This document shows, in pieces, positions 21,827-34,900 of a stretch of DNA of 64,000 nt. The translations under genes were made by a program, and so were the position numbers. Source of the DNA: Lucinisca nassula. Its lineage: Eukaryota > Mollusca > Bivalvia > Lucinida > Lucinidae. Numbering within the stretch: position 1 is the stretch's first letter; each line of letters starts with the position of its first letter. The notes under the pieces were generated by a model, which was given only the letters and a program-made list of their open reading frames with translations, searched no databases and had not been told where the DNA came from. The stretch is taken from the NCBI GenBank assembly GCA_963580285.1, contig OY757026.1, forward strand, positions 45,749,431 to 45,813,430. Reading direction: 5' to 3'.

Positions 21827-23432
21827 AGACATATAAAGTGTATCATTACGTCCACAAAAGCACAATAAAAATCATTACAGCTCTGGAGAGTTGTTTTGTT
21901 CAGTTACTGTATGACGGATCTCACTGAGTGCTTGAGTAAACATCGTTAGAAAGTTTGTACATGTATATGATTTAGTGTAGTTTTCACGTGCACAAACACG
22001 ATGCTGGTCTATTTCAGGTAAGGTTTATTATTATTATCGTTTAAGGGTTTACCGAAGTACAAAAAGTGGGTGGGGTACCCCTCAACATGACCTTTCTTTT
22101 CAGCCAAAACACAGAGTCGGAGAAAAAGTTTGAATATACTGGAAAGTAGCACGTCTTCAAACATAACATTATCTAATAAGCAATTATCAAACTGCTTGTA
22201 GGTTTACACAGCCGATGCAAAAAATGAGGGTGACAGCATTTGCGCTCAAAGTCATATTTACCTAATTTTTCAGGACCTAAAATGTACAGTGTACTGTTCT
22301 TGGAAAGGTGAACTACAATGTCTTAGAGTATTACTAACCAAAATTGTCTCCTGTCTTAGAAACATTTGTGCCACCACGAGATATTTTTCATAAGTTCTTT
22401 GGTCGCCATTTTTCATTCATGGGATTTGTGAACAAAATATCAACACTTATTTGGAAACGCATATCGCCAAATCGGCTCGACGATGTAACATGACAACTAT
22501 GCGCCGTAAAACAGGAACCCTTCCTGCATCGTTTTGTGCAAGTTTAAGTATTTTACAAACTTACGATTAATCATCCATCAGGTCAATTATATAGTCATTT
22601 TTTAATCATAACAGCTGATTGGAAACATTTGTTGTTGAGCATGAGGAAGTCATTGCTTTATCACATAAATATTACTACGCCTCAAGCGGAGCTAGGACAA
22701 AACATCGGAAAAATTCCGATATGTCCTCAAAGTTTTTGTTGTTTCATAAATCTAAATGACTTTTGTGCTTAAATTGCTTAAAATTGTTCTTGAATAAATG
22801 GTAATTCATCAAAAACATTAATATTTTGGGACTATATTTTTGCGTTCGTGTCACCAGATATGGAAGTCCTTAGGTGTTTCCGGTTTCATTGACAAGCCTT
22901 TGAAAAAAAAAACATGTTAACAAATTTCACAAATTTTGCACTGTAGACATGTGAATCAAGGTAAGCATTTATAAAGAGACTTAGATTATGGATTTTGCTG
23001 TAAGAATGAATAGGTTCAAGAGTTCGATGGTCGAAAAAACACCACTTATTTGTGTTTCAACATCTAGTCTAATTTACGTTATTGATAGTAAACCTACACC
23101 TCGTGACCAAATGTAAACATGTATGGTGGTCAATAGAAGATGGCAGTTATGCGCTCTCTGCAATTATTTTGTGGCATACTGTCAATGTTGTTATAATTAA
23201 AATATGTGGCCCTGAAAAAAGATACATAGTTCTCTAAGGAAAGAATTTGCTCCACGGGACCGAAATTGTTTCTTTTCAATTTAAACACTTATTGATAAGG
23301 GAGACAAAAATAATTTGGCTCCTTTGAATGTGTATCCTTTATTTCTACTTAAACTGCGATCGGTCACATCTGACCATTACTCGCAGGTGTACATTACATG
23401 CACACCAGGTTTGCAGGATGAAAGCCTACACA
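21827..23432. other. AT-rich, no feature recognised
   Basis: The longest stretch (1.6 kb) without any recognised repeat, transposon or gene signal. It may be single-copy intergenic or intronic DNA. Confidence 0.45.
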
Positions 23433-23615
23433 GTAATCATGGGGCCCCCGCCCATCTGGGCTTGAAAAAATAAATGGGCTGCATGATGATTCCACGCAGA
23501 GCTGAATCTGAAAGCACACAAGGACTGGTAAACCGGTTTTATAGAGAATCTAAGCCTGCCCAGGAAAAGCCGTGCAAGTCGGACCCTCCATGCTTATTTA
23601 TAAACCCTTTTGGTT
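23433..23615 (+). repeat. SINE-B 5' part
   Basis: GGGCCCCCGCCCATCTGGGC, TAAATGGGCTGCATGATGAT, CCACGCAGAGCTGAATC, CTGGTAAACCGGTTT and GAATCTAAGCCTGCCCAGGA follow the SINE-B 5' order. The 3' half is missing. Confidence 0.65.
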
Positions 23616-23703
23616 TTCTTTTTTTTTTCTCCCAATACTGTTTTCGGTCGATTATGACCATGATAACAGGTTTGGGGTGTGGCACAAAAAGTTTTCAATC
23701 CCC

Positions 23704-24327
23704 ATCCCCAAACAAGAGGCTCAATGAGCCTAAACCGCTCACCTGAGGAACTTAAGTTTTAACAATTCACAGACTTGACTACTAAATCTGCTAATAGAAT
23801 CCAGCCCATTGACCCTTACAGGATATAAGTCATGATTATTGCATTGCATTCCAAGTTTGAGACTTCTAGCTTCTATAGTTCCTGAGAAATCTTTGACGAA
23901 AATTTAACATTGGTCAAAATGGAGAGAAAGAAGAATGAAAGAACAGATGAACAAATAAGCTGAGAAAGCCCAATGTCTCTTACACAAAATAAGTCATCAT
24001 TATTCTATTGAATACCAAATTTGATGCTTCTAGCTTTTATAGTTCCTGAGAAATCTTTGATTAAAAATTTAACATTGGTCTATTATCTCTATATGGAGAG
24101 AAAGAAGAATGAAGGAACAAATGAACCAGACTAGCTCCAAAACCTAATGCAGCCTTTCCCCTTGCCCAATGGTGCTACACATAAAATTTAAACAAGATTG
24201 GTTGACTGCCTTCTGAGATATGCTTCATTGAAAGTGTGGACGACGGATGGACGGACGACAGACGACGAACTCCGGAGCCTTGGTATACTATCGGCTCACT
24301 GGAGCCTTTGGCTCAGGTGAGCTAAAA
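23704..24327 (+). mobile_element. AAGAGGCC-family element
   Basis: Starts ACAAGAGGCTCAATGAGCC with CGCTCACCTGAGG and ends with GGAGCCTTTGGCTCAGGTGA GCTAAAA (24301-24327), an inverted pair sharing CTCAGGTGAGC. A GACGGATGGACGGACGACAG tract precedes the right end. An internal ~165 base unit (TAGTTCCTGAGAAATCTTTG...) occurs twice (23870s and 24040s). No ORF. Confidence 0.65.
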
Positions 24328-26899
24328 ATTCAAGTCGCTATTTCTGTCACAACATTTTCCCAACGTTAAGTCTATGGGCAAATTTTTTTTGTCTCTCAAG
24401 GTCACGTAACTCCGAGGTCAATATTCCGATTCAGCCCCAAATCGAACTTAACCGAGATTTTATGCCTGTCCTCGTTACCTGCAAGTTTGAAGCTGATATG
24501 AATAAAAATAAAGTTGCTATCGTGGTCACAACGTATTTTTTATGCTCAAGGGCAGGTAACTCCAAGGCAAATATTCCGATTCGGCCCAAAATCGAACTTA
24601 ACCGAGATTTTATGTCTGTCCTCGTTACCTGCAAGTTTGAAGCTGATCTGAAAAAAAAAAAATCAAGTCACTATCGTAGTCGTAACATTTTCCCTAATTA
24701 AGTCTATTGGCAAATTTTTTGTCGCTCAAGGTCACGTAACTCCGAGTTCAATATTCCGATTCGGCCCAAAATTGAACTTAACCGAGATTTTATGCCTGTC
24801 CTCGTTACCTGCAAGTTTGAAGCTGATATGAATAAAAATAAAGTTGCTATCGTGGTCACAACGTATTTTTTTATGCTCAAGGACAGGTAACTCCAAGGCA
24901 AATAATCCGATTCGGCCCAAAATCGAACTTAACCGAGGTTTTATGTCTGTCCTCGTAACCTGCAAGTTTGAAGCTGATCTGAAAAAAATTCAAGTCGCTA
25001 TCGTAGTCACAACATTTTCCCTATGTAAAGTCTATGGGCAAATTTTTTGTCGCTCAAGGTCATGTAACTCCGAGGTCAATATTCTGATTCGAACTTAACT
25101 GAGATTTTATGCCTGTCCACGTTACCTGCAATTTTGAAGCTGATCTGAATAAAAATAAAGTTGCTATCGTGGTCACAACGTATTTTTTATGCTCAAGGGC
25201 AGGTAACTCCAAGGCAAATAATCCGATTCGGCCCAAAATCTAACTTAACAGAGATTTTATGTCTGTCCTCGTTACCTGCAAGTTTGAAGCTGATCTGAAA
25301 AAAATTCAAGTCGCTATCGTAGTCACAACATTTTCCCTATGTTAAGTCTATGGGCAATTTTTTTGTCGCTCAAGGTCACGTAACTCCGAGGTCAATATTC
25401 CGATTCGGCCCAAAATCGAACTTAACCGGGATTTTATGCCTGTCCCCGTTACCTGCAAGTTTGAAGCTGATCTGAATAAAAATAAAGTTGCTATCGTGGT
25501 CACAACGTATTTTTTCATGCTCAAGGGCAGGTAACTCCAAGGCAAATAATCCGATTTGGCCCAAAATCGAACTTAACCGTGATTTTATGTCTGTCCTCGT
25601 TACCTGCAAGTTTGAAGCTGATCTGAAAAAAATTCAAGTCGCTATCGTGGTCACAACATTTTCCCTATGTTAAGTCTATGGGCAACTTTTTTGTCGCTCA
25701 AGGTCATGTAACTCCGAGGTCAATATTCCGATTCTGCCCAAAATCGAACTTAACCGAGATTTTATGCCTGTCCTCGTTACTAGCTACAGTGATGACAACA
25801 TTTTCCCCATGTTAAGTCGATAGGCAATTTTTCGGGCGCTCGAGGGGACGTAACTCTTGAGTGAATTATCTGATTCGGCCCAAAATCGAACTTGACCGAG
25901 ATTTTATGCCTGTACTGGTTATCTGCAAGAATGAAGTCGATCAGAAAAAAAAAATGACGGAGCTAGAGTGATGACAAGCTTTTTCCTATGTGAAGTCTAT
26001 GGGAGCTAGATGTTGCCATGGCAACCAGAGTTCCACTCAGATCTGCCTGAAAACCTAATGAAGCCTTTCCACTTGCCCAATAATGCGACACATGAAATTT
26101 GATCAAAGTTGGCCAAGTAGTCTTTAAGATATACATTTTTGAAATTCCCATTAACCCTAATGCAAAAACACACAAGGGCAGGTAACTCCTAAGTGAATGA
26201 TCCGATTCTGCCAGTTATCGAACTTGACCGAGATTTCATGGCTGTGCTGGTTATCTGCAAGAATAAAGCCAATCTGAAAATAATTGAAGCAGCTACGGTG
26301 ATGACAACATTCTCCCCATGTTAAGTCAATAGGCAATTTTTTCAATGCTCAAGGGCACGTAACTCCTGAGTGAATAATCCGATTCAGCCCAAAATCGAAC
26401 TTGATCGAGATTTCATGCCTGTCCTCGTTATCAGGAAGAATGAAGTCGATCAGAAAAAAATTGACGGAGCTAGAGTGATGACAAGCTTTTTCCTAACGCT
26501 CAAGGGCACATAACTCCTGAGTGAATAATCCGATTCAGCCCAAAATCGAACTTGATCGAGATTTCATGCCTGTCCTCGTTATCTGCAAGAATGAAGACAA
26601 TCAGAAAAAAATTGACGGAGCTAGAGTGATGACAAACTTTTTCCTATGTTAAGTCTATGGGAGCTATTTGTTGCCATGGCAACCAGAGTTCCAATCCGAT
26701 CTGCCCGAAAACAGTATGCAGCCTTTCCCCCTACCTGATAATGCTTCACATGAAATTTGATCAAGATTGGCCCACTGGTTCCGGAGATATACTTCTTTGA
26801 AAGTGTGGACGACGGACGACGACGACGGACGACGGACGACGGACGCCGGCTCGTGGTATACTGATACCTCACATGAGCCTTCGGCTCAGGTGAGCTAAA
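24328..26899. repeat. Tandem array of ~320 bp dimeric units ending in an AAGAGGCC terminus
   Basis: Two ~160 bp half-units alternate. One contains CGCTCAAGGTCACGTAACTC and TCCGATTCGGCCCAAAATCG; the other contains ATGCTCAAGGGCAGGTAACTC. Both include GCCTGTCCTCGTTACCTGCA or its T variant. Dimers start near 24356, 24684, 25015, 25332 and 25661. From 25780 the units diverge. The array ends with GACGACGGACGACGGACGAC and CTTCGGCTCAGGTGAGCTAA (to 26899), so it lies inside an element shell. Local minus-strand ORFs are by-products. Confidence 0.8.
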
Positions 26900-27169
26900 A
26901 AGATCTTTGTGACACTGCCACCAGCAGATTAAAACTATTTACAAGAAGTCATCAGGGGAAGGAATCCATACCTATCCCTTGCCCAACCCTATGATATTAT
27001 ATTTTGGCCTGAAACCCATCAACTGTCTCAAAATAGACAGCTTCGATTGTAAGGCCATTCCAAGTTGCTATTGTCTCTTAAAACCATCCATGTAAGCTTT
27101 AGGACGGTGATACTGAATTGGATGGGACCTGGTTCTCCTACATCATCCAACAGCTCCAGATAGGTACCT

Positions 27170-27318
27170 ACTCTTATCTATAAAGGTTTCTTTGGGCGAC
27201 AGGGCTTCAGGTGTCATTTAATCTCAATGTCGGTTAAAAGTCACACAAAATTGGAAGCAACTTCTCCAAAATGACTTATATAGTGTTGACGGGGACGTTA
27301 AACTTCAAATCAAACAAA
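27170..27318 (+). repeat. SINE-B 3' fragment
   Basis: TTTGGGCGACAGGGCTTCAG, TCATTTAATCTCAATGTCGG, AAAATTGGAAGCAAC, GTTGACGGGGACGTTAAACT and AAATCAAACAAAACA are in family order. Confidence 0.7.
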
Positions 27319-28763
27319 ACAGTGACATGAAAACAAGGGAGACAACTAAAACTTCCAATGATTCAGTTGTAGTAGCTGCAGCAGTTATTGTCCACCATAC
27401 CTTTTTTTCTAGACTACTTTTTAGCAACAAATATGTCTGGAAATTGTATTATTTTGATACACAGTATGGGCACAAATTTGCTGTATACTCTACTGTGGAA
27501 TATTTTTGAGCAATGACATTCTCACACATTGTAGTAGAATAACCTATGAACCTATTTATGCAATTTTATTTGGCTATACTACCATGGAGAATATGTATGA
27601 ACGCAAATGGATTGAAGCACATAAAGAGAGGTATGTTTTTCTCATTAATTCCTGAATTTCTGAAAAAATTCTAATAGAACATGTGAATAAGTTGAAATAA
27701 ATTATGGGCCAAGTAACTTTTCAAAAAACTTGACATTTTTGCAAAATTCAATTAAACAAATTTTGAACACCACACCATTACCCCACCCAATTTTTGTACT
27801 TTGGCATCCCCTTAATTGCGATTCGTCAACCTAAGATTTTTAAAGTGATACCACCCAGCAGGCACACGTCACCATGGCAACGTCGAATCACCGCCGGCGA
27901 AACGCCATAATGTCGCACTGACGCAGATGTATAAGTTGGAAGCAACGCACAGCGCTGACGGGGACATGACTCCAAACACACGTCGATCCGTCGTCATATG
28001 CCTGCTGGCCATATCAAGAAATTATGAACTCTTGCCATTAAGGTTCCTCAATACAGTTACTTAGCTATATTTGAGGTACTGAAAAAATCATATTTGCAAA
28101 TAATTACCAAAAAAGATTTTTCACCAGATGGTAGTCCATGTAAATTTAAGAATATGGAAGCCAAAGAGTTTTATTCGAAAGTCACCATTTTAGTAATTTA
28201 GTGCATTTTCCTTGGTTTTGCAAAAACACTATATCTCAATCCACAGAACCACAATGTGTAAAATACTACCATAGAAATGTGGCTCAAGGTTGCCTTTAGG
28301 TACTGCAACAGAGGAATTTCAAGTAAAATACCTAAAGAGTACTGAAAATGAATGATTCCCAAAATTTTTAAAAATGTAATTATCTCACCTGGTACTATTT
28401 TTCATTCAGTGTACGGTGGCCAAAAATGACCAGTTCTACCAATTTGGCAACACAGAATGTGGCGTCTGATCAGGGCCCCTACTGCCTGCCAAAAGTTTAG
28501 TCACCCTCCAAACAACTTTCAAAGAAAACACAACCTTACACCATTAAATTTTAAATAAACTCCCGCCGCACACAAGGAGGAAGACTCCATCCGGCACAAA
28601 AAGGGCCAATAAAACAAACTCGTGCAATTCATGAACTGAGGATAACATGGTCTAAAGGTTATCCTTTGGCAGCCAAGAATGCACCGTAGAATTGAATGGT
28701 ATGGAGTGTATAAGTATTTTTGGGCCCAGACTAAGTAGTTTCGGCCCGTTCGGTTGATAAGGA
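27319..28763. other. Mostly unrecognised
   Basis: The ORF 27327-27509 has no family signature. At 27858-28010, CAGGCACACGTCACC and its loose inverted partner GTCATATGCCTGCTGG flank a block resembling the SINE-B 3' end (TTGGAAGCAACGCACAGCGC, TGACGGGGAC). TAGTTTCGGCCCGTTCGGTT near 28736-28755 recurs near 37763-37782. Confidence 0.4.
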
Positions 28764-31625
28764 CTATGCTTCAAATAAATTTAACCATTTTCCCCAGTGT
28801 TTTACAAATATTGGAAAGCGATCGGTTTTAATCGCTATTATTTTTTCAATGTGTATCAGAAAGGTGACTTCTTTTATCCATTCTGCTATACTTGGCCGAT
28901 TACCATTTATACGGCATTTATAAATGTAATATCTAGTTAATATCAATGTGTTATTTATCGGTTTTTTATTTTCATTTACAGTTGTTACGCCTAGGATGGC
29001 TCGTTTCATGTCTATATTAAGTAGATAGTTACTTCTTTCGTTTAACCACAATTCAATACGTTCCCAAAATTCCATTACTACGGTGCAATGCCAAAATATG
29101 TGCTCCAGCTTTTCTGGAAAGCGTTTGCAAAATGTACATAAATTATGTTGTTTAATGTTACACTTAAATAGGAAATCATTTGTTGCTAAAATTCGATGCA
29201 TTAGCCTATATTGAAACCAATGTAATGGTATTATTACAACATTTTGCGGGGATATTGTACAGTTGCAACCAATTTAAATGACTTTGTTCAAATATTACGT
29301 TTCACTTAACTTGGCTACTTGGGACGATATTCTTTTTGTTTATTAGCTCATACATATCCCTACTTCCTCGTTCACTTTTCATTAATACTTTTATTACAAA
29401 TGGTAGATAATTATTTGTTAGTATGATATTATTTATAGCAATTTCTTTATTTCTAATCAAGAGTTCTACCGCTGCTCTAATACCATACAACTGTATAAAA
29501 TTAGTTTGCACCTAATACCTTTGGGTGAAATGATCGAAGTTCATGAGGTTTCCATCATCATTGAAAAGGTCTTTAATATAGTGAATGTGTTTATTGTACC
29601 AGTGTCGATAGAAAATTACTTTATTATTAATTTTTAATTCTTTATTATTCCATAAGTTTGTTGACAATATGTCCTCAAATTTGGTAGGAATTTGCTTTCC
29701 ACACACAAATAGCCATGCTCCTAGTACATTATTCCAGCATGTATTACTTCTACTTGTTTTTAAGGTTCTGGCGAAGTCTAGGCCCCTGTTAATTAAGTCT
29801 TCAACTTTCGTATACTTTGTTTCAAAGATTGTTTTATATTTTGAGTCATTTTTTATTAACCGTCTTATCCATGTTGATTTCCGTGCATAAATAAAATTTC
29901 TTAGGTTTATCATTTTTAGCCCTCCGGTTTCATAGTTTTGCATTAATAGTTCTCTTTTGACTCTGTCTGTTCCTGACTGCCAAATAAAGTGAAAAAAATT
30001 CTTTTGTAATGTATTTATTAATTCATCTTTTGGATCCGGTAGTGCTATGAATAGGTGATTTAATTTAGATATAATTAGTGTTTTTAAAACTGTTATGCGC
30101 CCGAATGGAGTCAATTTTCATTTAGACCACTGTTTCAGTTCGACGTCGATCTGTTTAATTTTTTTTTGTTATAATTGATTTCAGTCATTGTGTCGAGATT
30201 GCAAGAAAATTTTATTCCTAGTATTTCAAAATTTGTTTGATTCCAATTAAGTATTAGTCGATGATTAAAGGTTTTCCCACTAAACTTTCTGCATCCTATC
30301 CATACCGCTCTTGTTTTTTAATTATTCACTTTCAAACCCGACATTCTTGCAAAAACACTTAAGATTGAAATAGCTGTATCTAACGATTGTTGTGACCCAT
30401 CTAGTATAATAGTTGTATTATCAGCAAACTGAGATAATAAGTACTCAACATCTCCAATCTTTATCCCGTTAATTGCAGTATTTTGTTTTAACATCAACGA
30501 CACGACCTCTGCACATAATAAAATATATAGGCAGAAGAAGGATCGCCTTGTCTGCAGCCTCTGCTGATGCTGAAAAAGTCTGATAGAAAACCACTTTGAA
30601 CTATAGCGGACACTGTGTCATTGTAAAGAACAGAAATCCATTTTTTAATTGACGGACCAAAATTAAAAAAATCTAAAACATTATCAATAAACTCCCATGA
30701 TATAGAATCATACGCTTTTTCAAAATCTACAATTAAAAGTAGTCCCGGTAAATGTTCCGTATCTACGTGATCCATTATGTCATATATAAGTCGCGTATTT
30801 CCCCCCTATATAACGGCCACTGATAAAGTAGAAGTAAAACAAAGATCAGGAATTGATACAATTAACTTACTCCATCCATAAAAGACACCAAAGGGAAAGA
30901 AATACAAGCATTAAGCGACCAGACCATAATGGAAACCCAAACAAAGGAAGGCCATATGGACAGTTACTTTCCCACAAAATGGCCATATGGCCATCCAAAA
31001 TTAAAAGACACAAGTGATACACACAGTAAGTAACAAACAACAACATAAATAAATCGCCACAGAAGAGCCGCCTTGGAACGGTCAGTGGAAGATTTCCACT
31101 GGGGGGCTTAAATCGATTTTACGTGGCCACAATCCTCGCCCTTACTTCCGTCGCGATTTAGAAAATAATTTGTTCAGTCCGCATGAAGGCCTCCTAACTC
31201 ATCAGCGCAACATCTCCGTGAACACAGAAATCAAAGAACCACAGAGGTGAGACAACGGTGAGGACTCGACAGCAAGAAACCTGTTTGGTCAGAAGATATC
31301 AGTTTTGATAATACAGACTTTAACCTGTTAGCAATACATCCGGATGCAATTTTGTAAATGACGTTTAGCAAAGTAATTGGGCGCCAGTTTTTTAGAAAAT
31401 GCCTTGGTTTATCTCCCTTTGGTATGCATGTTATAAAACCTTGTCTTTGTGTTATAGAAAATTTGTCCACTGAATAACTTTCATTTATCGCACGTTTTAT
31501 AAACGTTTTTAAATCTTTAAAGAAAATTTAAAAAAAAAACTCCACCGTGAATCCATCTGATCCCGGACTTTTGTTATTTTTCATGTTTTTCAGTACAAGT
31601 GCTATTTCATCTTCCCTGAAAACGT
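28764..31625 (-). pseudogene. L1/Tx1-like LINE ORF2 remnant
   Basis: Minus-strand order: NMKNNKSPGSDGFTVEF (31590s), PKGDKPRHFLKNWRPITLLN (31231-31470), SSDQTGF, then a repeat A insertion. RT motif A VDFEKAYDSISWEF and motif B GCRQGDPSSAYIF follow in 30494-30775. After a frameshift, motif C is FADNTTIIL, so the second catalytic Asp is Asn. Then PFGRITVLKTLIISKLNHLF and a 200-aa thumb/connection piece (29512-30114), and finally HNLCTFCKRFPEKLEHIFWH C, a C-x2-C-x8-H-x4-C zf-RVT-like finger. No endonuclease is visible; 5'-truncated and inactive. Confidence 0.85.
30822..31280 (-). mobile_element. Repeat A insertion in the LINE, 5'-truncated
   Basis: A minus-strand copy of the last ~460 bases of repeat A. 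It splits the LINE between SSDQTGF and the continuing GGNTRLIYDIMDHVD. The 3' end (AAGTAGAAGTAAAACAAAGA on the plus strand) is identical to other copies, and the 5' end starts within the non-coding region. Confidence 0.85.
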
Positions 31626-32944
31626 ATTAATACTTACGATTCAGCTTTGTCTACACTAATAGCAATTTAAGTGTATGGGAAAGTCATATGGCTTTTTTCA
31701 GAATCCCTATTAGTATAACATGATGATTCTATTGTATTATTGCGCATTATATTGTGTAAAGGTTTATACAAATAAAATATGTAAACTTTTGTCCGAGTGT
31801 ATAGCTTTATTAGCCTGCGACAAAGTCTTCATCAGAAAGTCTTCCATGTTCATCATAACTAACTCTATGATAATATCGAAGACTGATCAATCTGTGCGGC
31901 TCTGTTGATCATCAAATTCAGAGGCCATGAAATTCACTGCTTCCTCTGAAAACGCCTGTGACAGAGCGTTAAATGACAGGGAGAATCTGTCATCCAACAG
32001 TGATAGCTAGTGGAAACTAAATTAATCATAAAAATAAAAAAAATATAATATAAATCAACTTACTAGTTATAATCGAATTAATCTTATAGTGCTAAAGTAT
32101 CAATATTAGTTTGCACATTCGCCGCATCAAGCATAAAAGGGGTCTTAGAGTATGCATGCCCAGTGTAGGCTCGCAGTCTGGTCTGGGTCTTCGCTATGCG
32201 CTTTATTAATGGCCATCAACACACATCTTCATGTGATCAGAGAAGGTTGCATTCGGACTAAGTTTGAGTACAAAGTGCTGTCAGACATCGCTGCACCTGC
32301 TCGAAGATCCATTTTCACTCGTCGCGGGACAAAGGATCATAAGCTTGGATTTATTACCTGATCATATATCGTTTTCTACCCAAAAATGATTTTGAAAATG
32401 AATCTTGAACATATTGATAAACAGCCGGTGCACAATAACAGATCCAAGTGTACATGAGCGACCAATAAAGACATCTAGTTCTGCAAACTTATCTGAATCA
32501 AAGCACTTAGAGTACTGGTTGGACGACTGTCTCTGAGTGTAGGTTTGGAAAAAAAGTCCTGAACTGAGATACGAACTGTTCGTTAAGCACTTAAATTCCA
32601 GTATTTTAAGCAAGCACAATAGCTATGATCATACAGTTGTGTGGCGTCTGATTAGGTATATACTGTTTGCTAATGCCCAAGTGCACGAGCGCCGTCCACA
32701 ATTTACTTTTAACGCAGCGCTCTGACGTTTTAGGGAGGCGACTATCGACGCTATGAACTAGATTTTGTTCAGAGTCGGCGGCAGTCAGATGGTCAGTGAT
32801 AGTCACGCGGACAATACCAAACTTTATAACGTAGACTTGCGGTACTTGTTAAAACGTTTCAATTAATATAAGAAAAGTATTCAGTACAACTTTTGTCTGA
32901 AAAAAATACTGGAAGCATTTTCCGTCAAAGTATTCCAAATTATT
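31626..32944. other. No feature recognised
   Basis: Short ORFs without family features. GTGGCGTCTGATTAGGTATA and CTGTTTGC near 32641-32671 are a half of hairpin-G. Confidence 0.45.
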
Positions 32945-33126
32945 TACAGTCAAACCTGTCTTAGTGGCCACCTCTATTAAGCAAGCAACCTGTCTTAAGC
33001 AAGCAGGCATTCAGTTCCCTAAAAAGGAAAATGCATTAAAATCCACCTGTGTTAAGCAAGCACCTGCCTTAAGCAAGTACTTTTTGAATATCCCGGAGGT
33101 GCTTGCTTAATACAGGTTGGACTGTA
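32945..33126. mobile_element. MITE of Tc1/mariner or pogo type
   Basis: Ends are inverted with few mismatches: TACAGTCAAACCTGTCTTA left and TAATACAGGTTGGACTGTA right. TA at both borders fits the TA target duplication of the Tc1/mariner-pogo group. The interior is built from TTAAGCAAGCA blocks in both orientations. No ORF. Confidence 0.75.
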
Positions 33127-33466
33127 CTTGTCACTTGATAATATGTTTAATTATTTCCTTTCTGTATACACGTGTATTCTGCACAACAGATTCATCTTTC
33201 TGAATTTACAATGTTTCATTGGCAATGCTTAACCTCATATGCAACACAATCTGTGCTGGAAAAGTTATTACATGTATAGTATTTTATCCGGCTGCAAACC
33301 GTGTAGATCCATCGATGGCTTCTGATCAGAACCTACAATGTTTGTCATAGTTTCAACTCTGTCTCTTATTCTCGCTCAGGCCCACCACTGCATCACAGCT
33401 CCTGAATAACATCGATCAGAAACAGAGCCTCTCCAGCGATATGTTTAAAATAAAAGTTCATTTTAC

Positions 33467-33781
33467 CTGTTGAAGCAGGTCCGCACATAGTTCGGGGATT
33501 GGTGCAAACGCACCCACCCACACTGTTTTGAAAATTCTCAAACTCAGGCAGTGTTTCACACTCTGCAAAATACGAGCTCGTACCTATGCTATTATCAATA
33601 TTTGTTTCTACTGTGAATTTGTTGGTCATTTTGTATCGTCTCCCAGAGAAAGGGAGAAATGAGATAGAAGAGATAGTAGAGGCGGTGAAAGTGAGGGGCA
33701 GGTGAGAAAGAGGAAAATAAATGGGGGAAGTGCAGAAACCGAAAATAATAACAACACCCCCTCCCCCTTTACTCATACTTG
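33467..33781 (-). CDS. Possible exon of an unknown host gene
   Basis: The minus-strand ORF 33905-33393 is the longest here not explained by a transposon. Within it the minus strand shows a good 3' splice site (pyrimidine-rich, CTGTCCTTACAG, ending at 33782) and a strong 5' splice site (AACAG/GTAAAATG, intron from 33466). The 315-base exon between is open in frame. It reads MTNKFTVETNIDNSIGTSSY, ECETLPEFENFQNSVGG and CVCTNPRTMCGPAST, with three Cys near the end. I recognise no domain. It could equally be chance. Confidence 0.2.
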
Positions 33782-34082
33782 CTGTAAGGACAGCAGACCT
33801 TGCCCAATTGTAATCCAATAGCAGTTGGACGCCCCAGTGATGCAAGATACACGTCGCCTTTGCCCCGTTTCTCCTGTGAAACATTTGCATAATGTAAAGT
33901 GTCAATTAAATATTAAATGACCTTTTAAATGTCAATCATCTTTTTTTTCTTAAAATCAAACGAGCAATGCTGAGCAATGTATAGAAGCCCAAACTAGCAT
34001 TACAATAACTCATCAGTGTGATATAGTGCAATTTTCAAACCTCAAAAAACGTAATTTTTCTGATGAACATTTGTGATATTTT

Positions 34083-34260
34083 TCTTATTTATACTCCAAA
34101 TATAGGTTGTGGGTGCTCGTTAGAACCGCCGCTTTGAGGCGGTTCTAACGAGTACCCACAACCTATGTCTTGGAGCAGAAATAAGGCAAATAATGTTTAC
34201 CTCCGTAAACCCAAGTTTTCTCTATATAAAGTGGTGTTAAGTGGGGGGGGGGGGGACTTA
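34083..34260. mobile_element. MITE-A fragment (centre and right hairpin)
   Basis: A long near-perfect palindrome, ATAGGTTGTGGGTGCTCGTT...GAACCGCC/GGCGGTTC...AACGAGTACCCACAACCTAT, is the core of MITE-A. AAACCCAAGTTTTCTCTATA and its GTGGTGTTAAG partner follow, ending in a G run (34240s). Confidence 0.65.
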
Positions 34261-34299
34261 ATTTCACGGACTTGTTCACGTGATGGTATGTTAAGATTC

Positions 34300-34900
34300 A
34301 GAATAAATTAAAGCAGAAACGGCCCAAGGAATGGCCCTTGAGGCACAACTTTGAAATTTTTCTCATGTACTAGTATGGGATCCGAGTCTTATCTACTGAG
34401 ATGAGGTACCTGCATCTGGAGCAAACCCTCAATGTTTCAATCAAGAGACCACGTGGAATGCAGTAAAATGCCTTAGACAGATGCATCCGAATAATAGTAG
34501 CATATTGATTGCTGTCCAAGGCCCTCTTTCAAACCTCATTCAGTCGCAGCAGCGAAGACTGCCATCCATAACCTTTCCTAAAAGCTGTCAAATATGGACT
34601 AAAGATATTGTTCAAATGTTTAGACAGGTGGTTATGCATGGACCTTTCATAGGCTTTAGATAAAATAGGTAAGACAGTAAGTCTACAGTAGTTACCTTTG
34701 TCCATAGAGTCATTATTTTTGTGAATGGGTACTTATTTGGTCCCTTTTAGACTAGATGGAAACTAAGATAGGCAAAAGGTAGTACTTATAAGATTGGTAA
34801 CCATGTTAGTTATTGAGTTGGTGCAAGATTAAATGATCTGTGCCGGTATGTTTTCTACCGCTGTAGATTTCTTCAGATAAATTATGTACTTTAGACTCGG
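34300..34900 (-). pseudogene. CR1-clade (Rex1-like) reverse transcriptase remnant
   Basis: Read on the minus strand: VLPILSKAYERSMHNHLSKH, FSPYLTAFRKGYGWQSSLLR, then motif A degraded to MHLSKAFYCIPRGLLIETLR (Asp to His and Asp to Tyr), and near 34330 CLKGHSLGRF where PQGSVLGP would be motif B. Several stops and frameshifts. Upstream (34750-34900) is a possible linker. The motif order fits Rex1/CR1-type LINEs. Truncated before the catalytic ADD box. Confidence 0.65.

Noticed and set aside
21605..21865. 86-103 aa minus-strand ORFs over 21544-21865
   Set aside because: They coincide with a MITE-A copy and its hairpins.
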